5,097 bases of DNA from an uncultured Robiginitomaculum sp. (GTDB lineage: Bacteria > Pseudomonadota > Alphaproteobacteria > Caulobacterales > Maricaulaceae). Numbering within the stretch: position 1 is the stretch's first letter; every line of letters begins with the position of its first letter. The notes under the pieces are model-generated. The model searched no databases. It was not told the DNA's origin and worked only from the letters and a program-made list of their open reading frames with translations. Shown here one piece after another: positions 4,917-5,097 of this stretch. The position numbers were made by a program, and so were the translations under genes. The stretch is taken from assembly GCA_938003555.1 (NCBI GenBank), contig CALKXN010000233.1, forward strand, positions 1 through 5,097, read 5' to 3'.

Positions 4917-5059
4917 CCGTCATCCTCGTGCTCGACACGAGGATCCAGCGGGCAAACAAATGCCGTGTTTGAAAATGCGTGATGAAACAGAAGCTTATCG
5001 GCTTGAGATTGAGTTCACAGTTTGGAAATGGATCCTCTGGTCAAGCCAGAGGATGACGG
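4917..5059. repeat. Inverted-repeat element with 31-bp arms (REP/MITE-like)
   Basis: The left arm (4917-4947, CCGTCATCCTC... to ...GAGGATCCA) and the right arm (5029-5059) are inverted copies of each other over 31 bases, differing in a few central positions. The spacer is 81 bases. Each arm also folds on itself: ATCCTCGTG-CTCGA-CACGAGGAT (4922-4944) on the left, and ATCCTCTGG (5032-5040) with CCAGAGGAT (5046-5054) on the right. The arm matches the GTCATCC...GACC...GGATCCA type of repeat that is widespread between genes in Alphaproteobacteria. No target-site duplication is visible (TCCCCT before, TCAGTG after) and there is no transposase inside, so if it moves it must be mobilised from elsewhere. 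Confidence 0.75.
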
Positions 5060-5065
5060 TCAGTG

Positions 5066-5094
5066 GGGGTGGTGTAGAGTTTTGCAACCGCCCC
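5066..5094. other. Weak hairpin at the window edge
   Basis: GGGGTGGT (5066-5073) pairs with ACCGCCCC (5087-5094), 8 bp with one T-G pair and a 13-base loop. There is no T-run on either strand, and the window ends three bases later, so nothing further can be said. Confidence 0.2.
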
Positions 5095-5097
5095 AAA

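Overview
This window is a piece of an alphaproteobacterial chromosome. The evidence is the rpoN - hpf (long form) - ptsN gene order, the protein signatures, and the palindromic intergenic repeats of a type common in Alphaproteobacteria. Base composition is moderate, with both AT-rich and GC-rich stretches. A Maricaulales/Hyphomonadaceae-like relative is a guess from the general look of Hpf and RpoN, not something I can show.

Layout. (1) 1-1464 (+) is rpoN, the sigma-54 factor, cut at its 5' end by the window edge. (2) 1467-2240 (-) is a membrane protein of the TspO/MBR (tryptophan-rich sensory protein) type. It converges on rpoN with only 2 bp between the stop codons. (3) 2241-2375 is a divergent, AT-rich promoter region. 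(4) 2376-2939 (+) is hpf, the long ribosome hibernation factor, and 3024-3500 (+) is ptsN, EIIA-Ntr. (5) 3501-3646 carries a good housekeeping-type promoter and a strongly structured leader. (6) rpmI (L35, 3647-3847) and rplT (L20, 3886-4260) follow, ending at a clear intrinsic terminator (4285-4311). (7) 4312-5097 holds no intact gene. It contains three kinds of palindromic repeat (4331-4362, 4386-4517, 4917-5059) and, on the minus strand, a 75-codon open frame with no ATG (4668-4895) that looks like the remnant of an unrecognised protein gene. In 4518-4634 I see nothing I can name.

How the genes work together. rpoN, hpf and ptsN form the conserved nitrogen/PTS-Ntr neighbourhood: sigma-54 transcription, ribosome dimerisation or storage in stationary phase, and the phosphocarrier EIIA-Ntr. 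Here the block is split by the reversed TspO-like gene, so hpf-ptsN must be transcribed separately from rpoN. rpmI-rplT encode two large-subunit ribosomal proteins. They appear to have their own promoter and a leader that could be an L20 autoregulatory site.

The window is mostly ordinary core genome. The items worth a second look are the rpmI leader with competing hairpins, the compensatory base changes in the arms of the 4917-5059 repeat, and the start-less open frame at 4668-4895. I found no convincing new multi-gene system.
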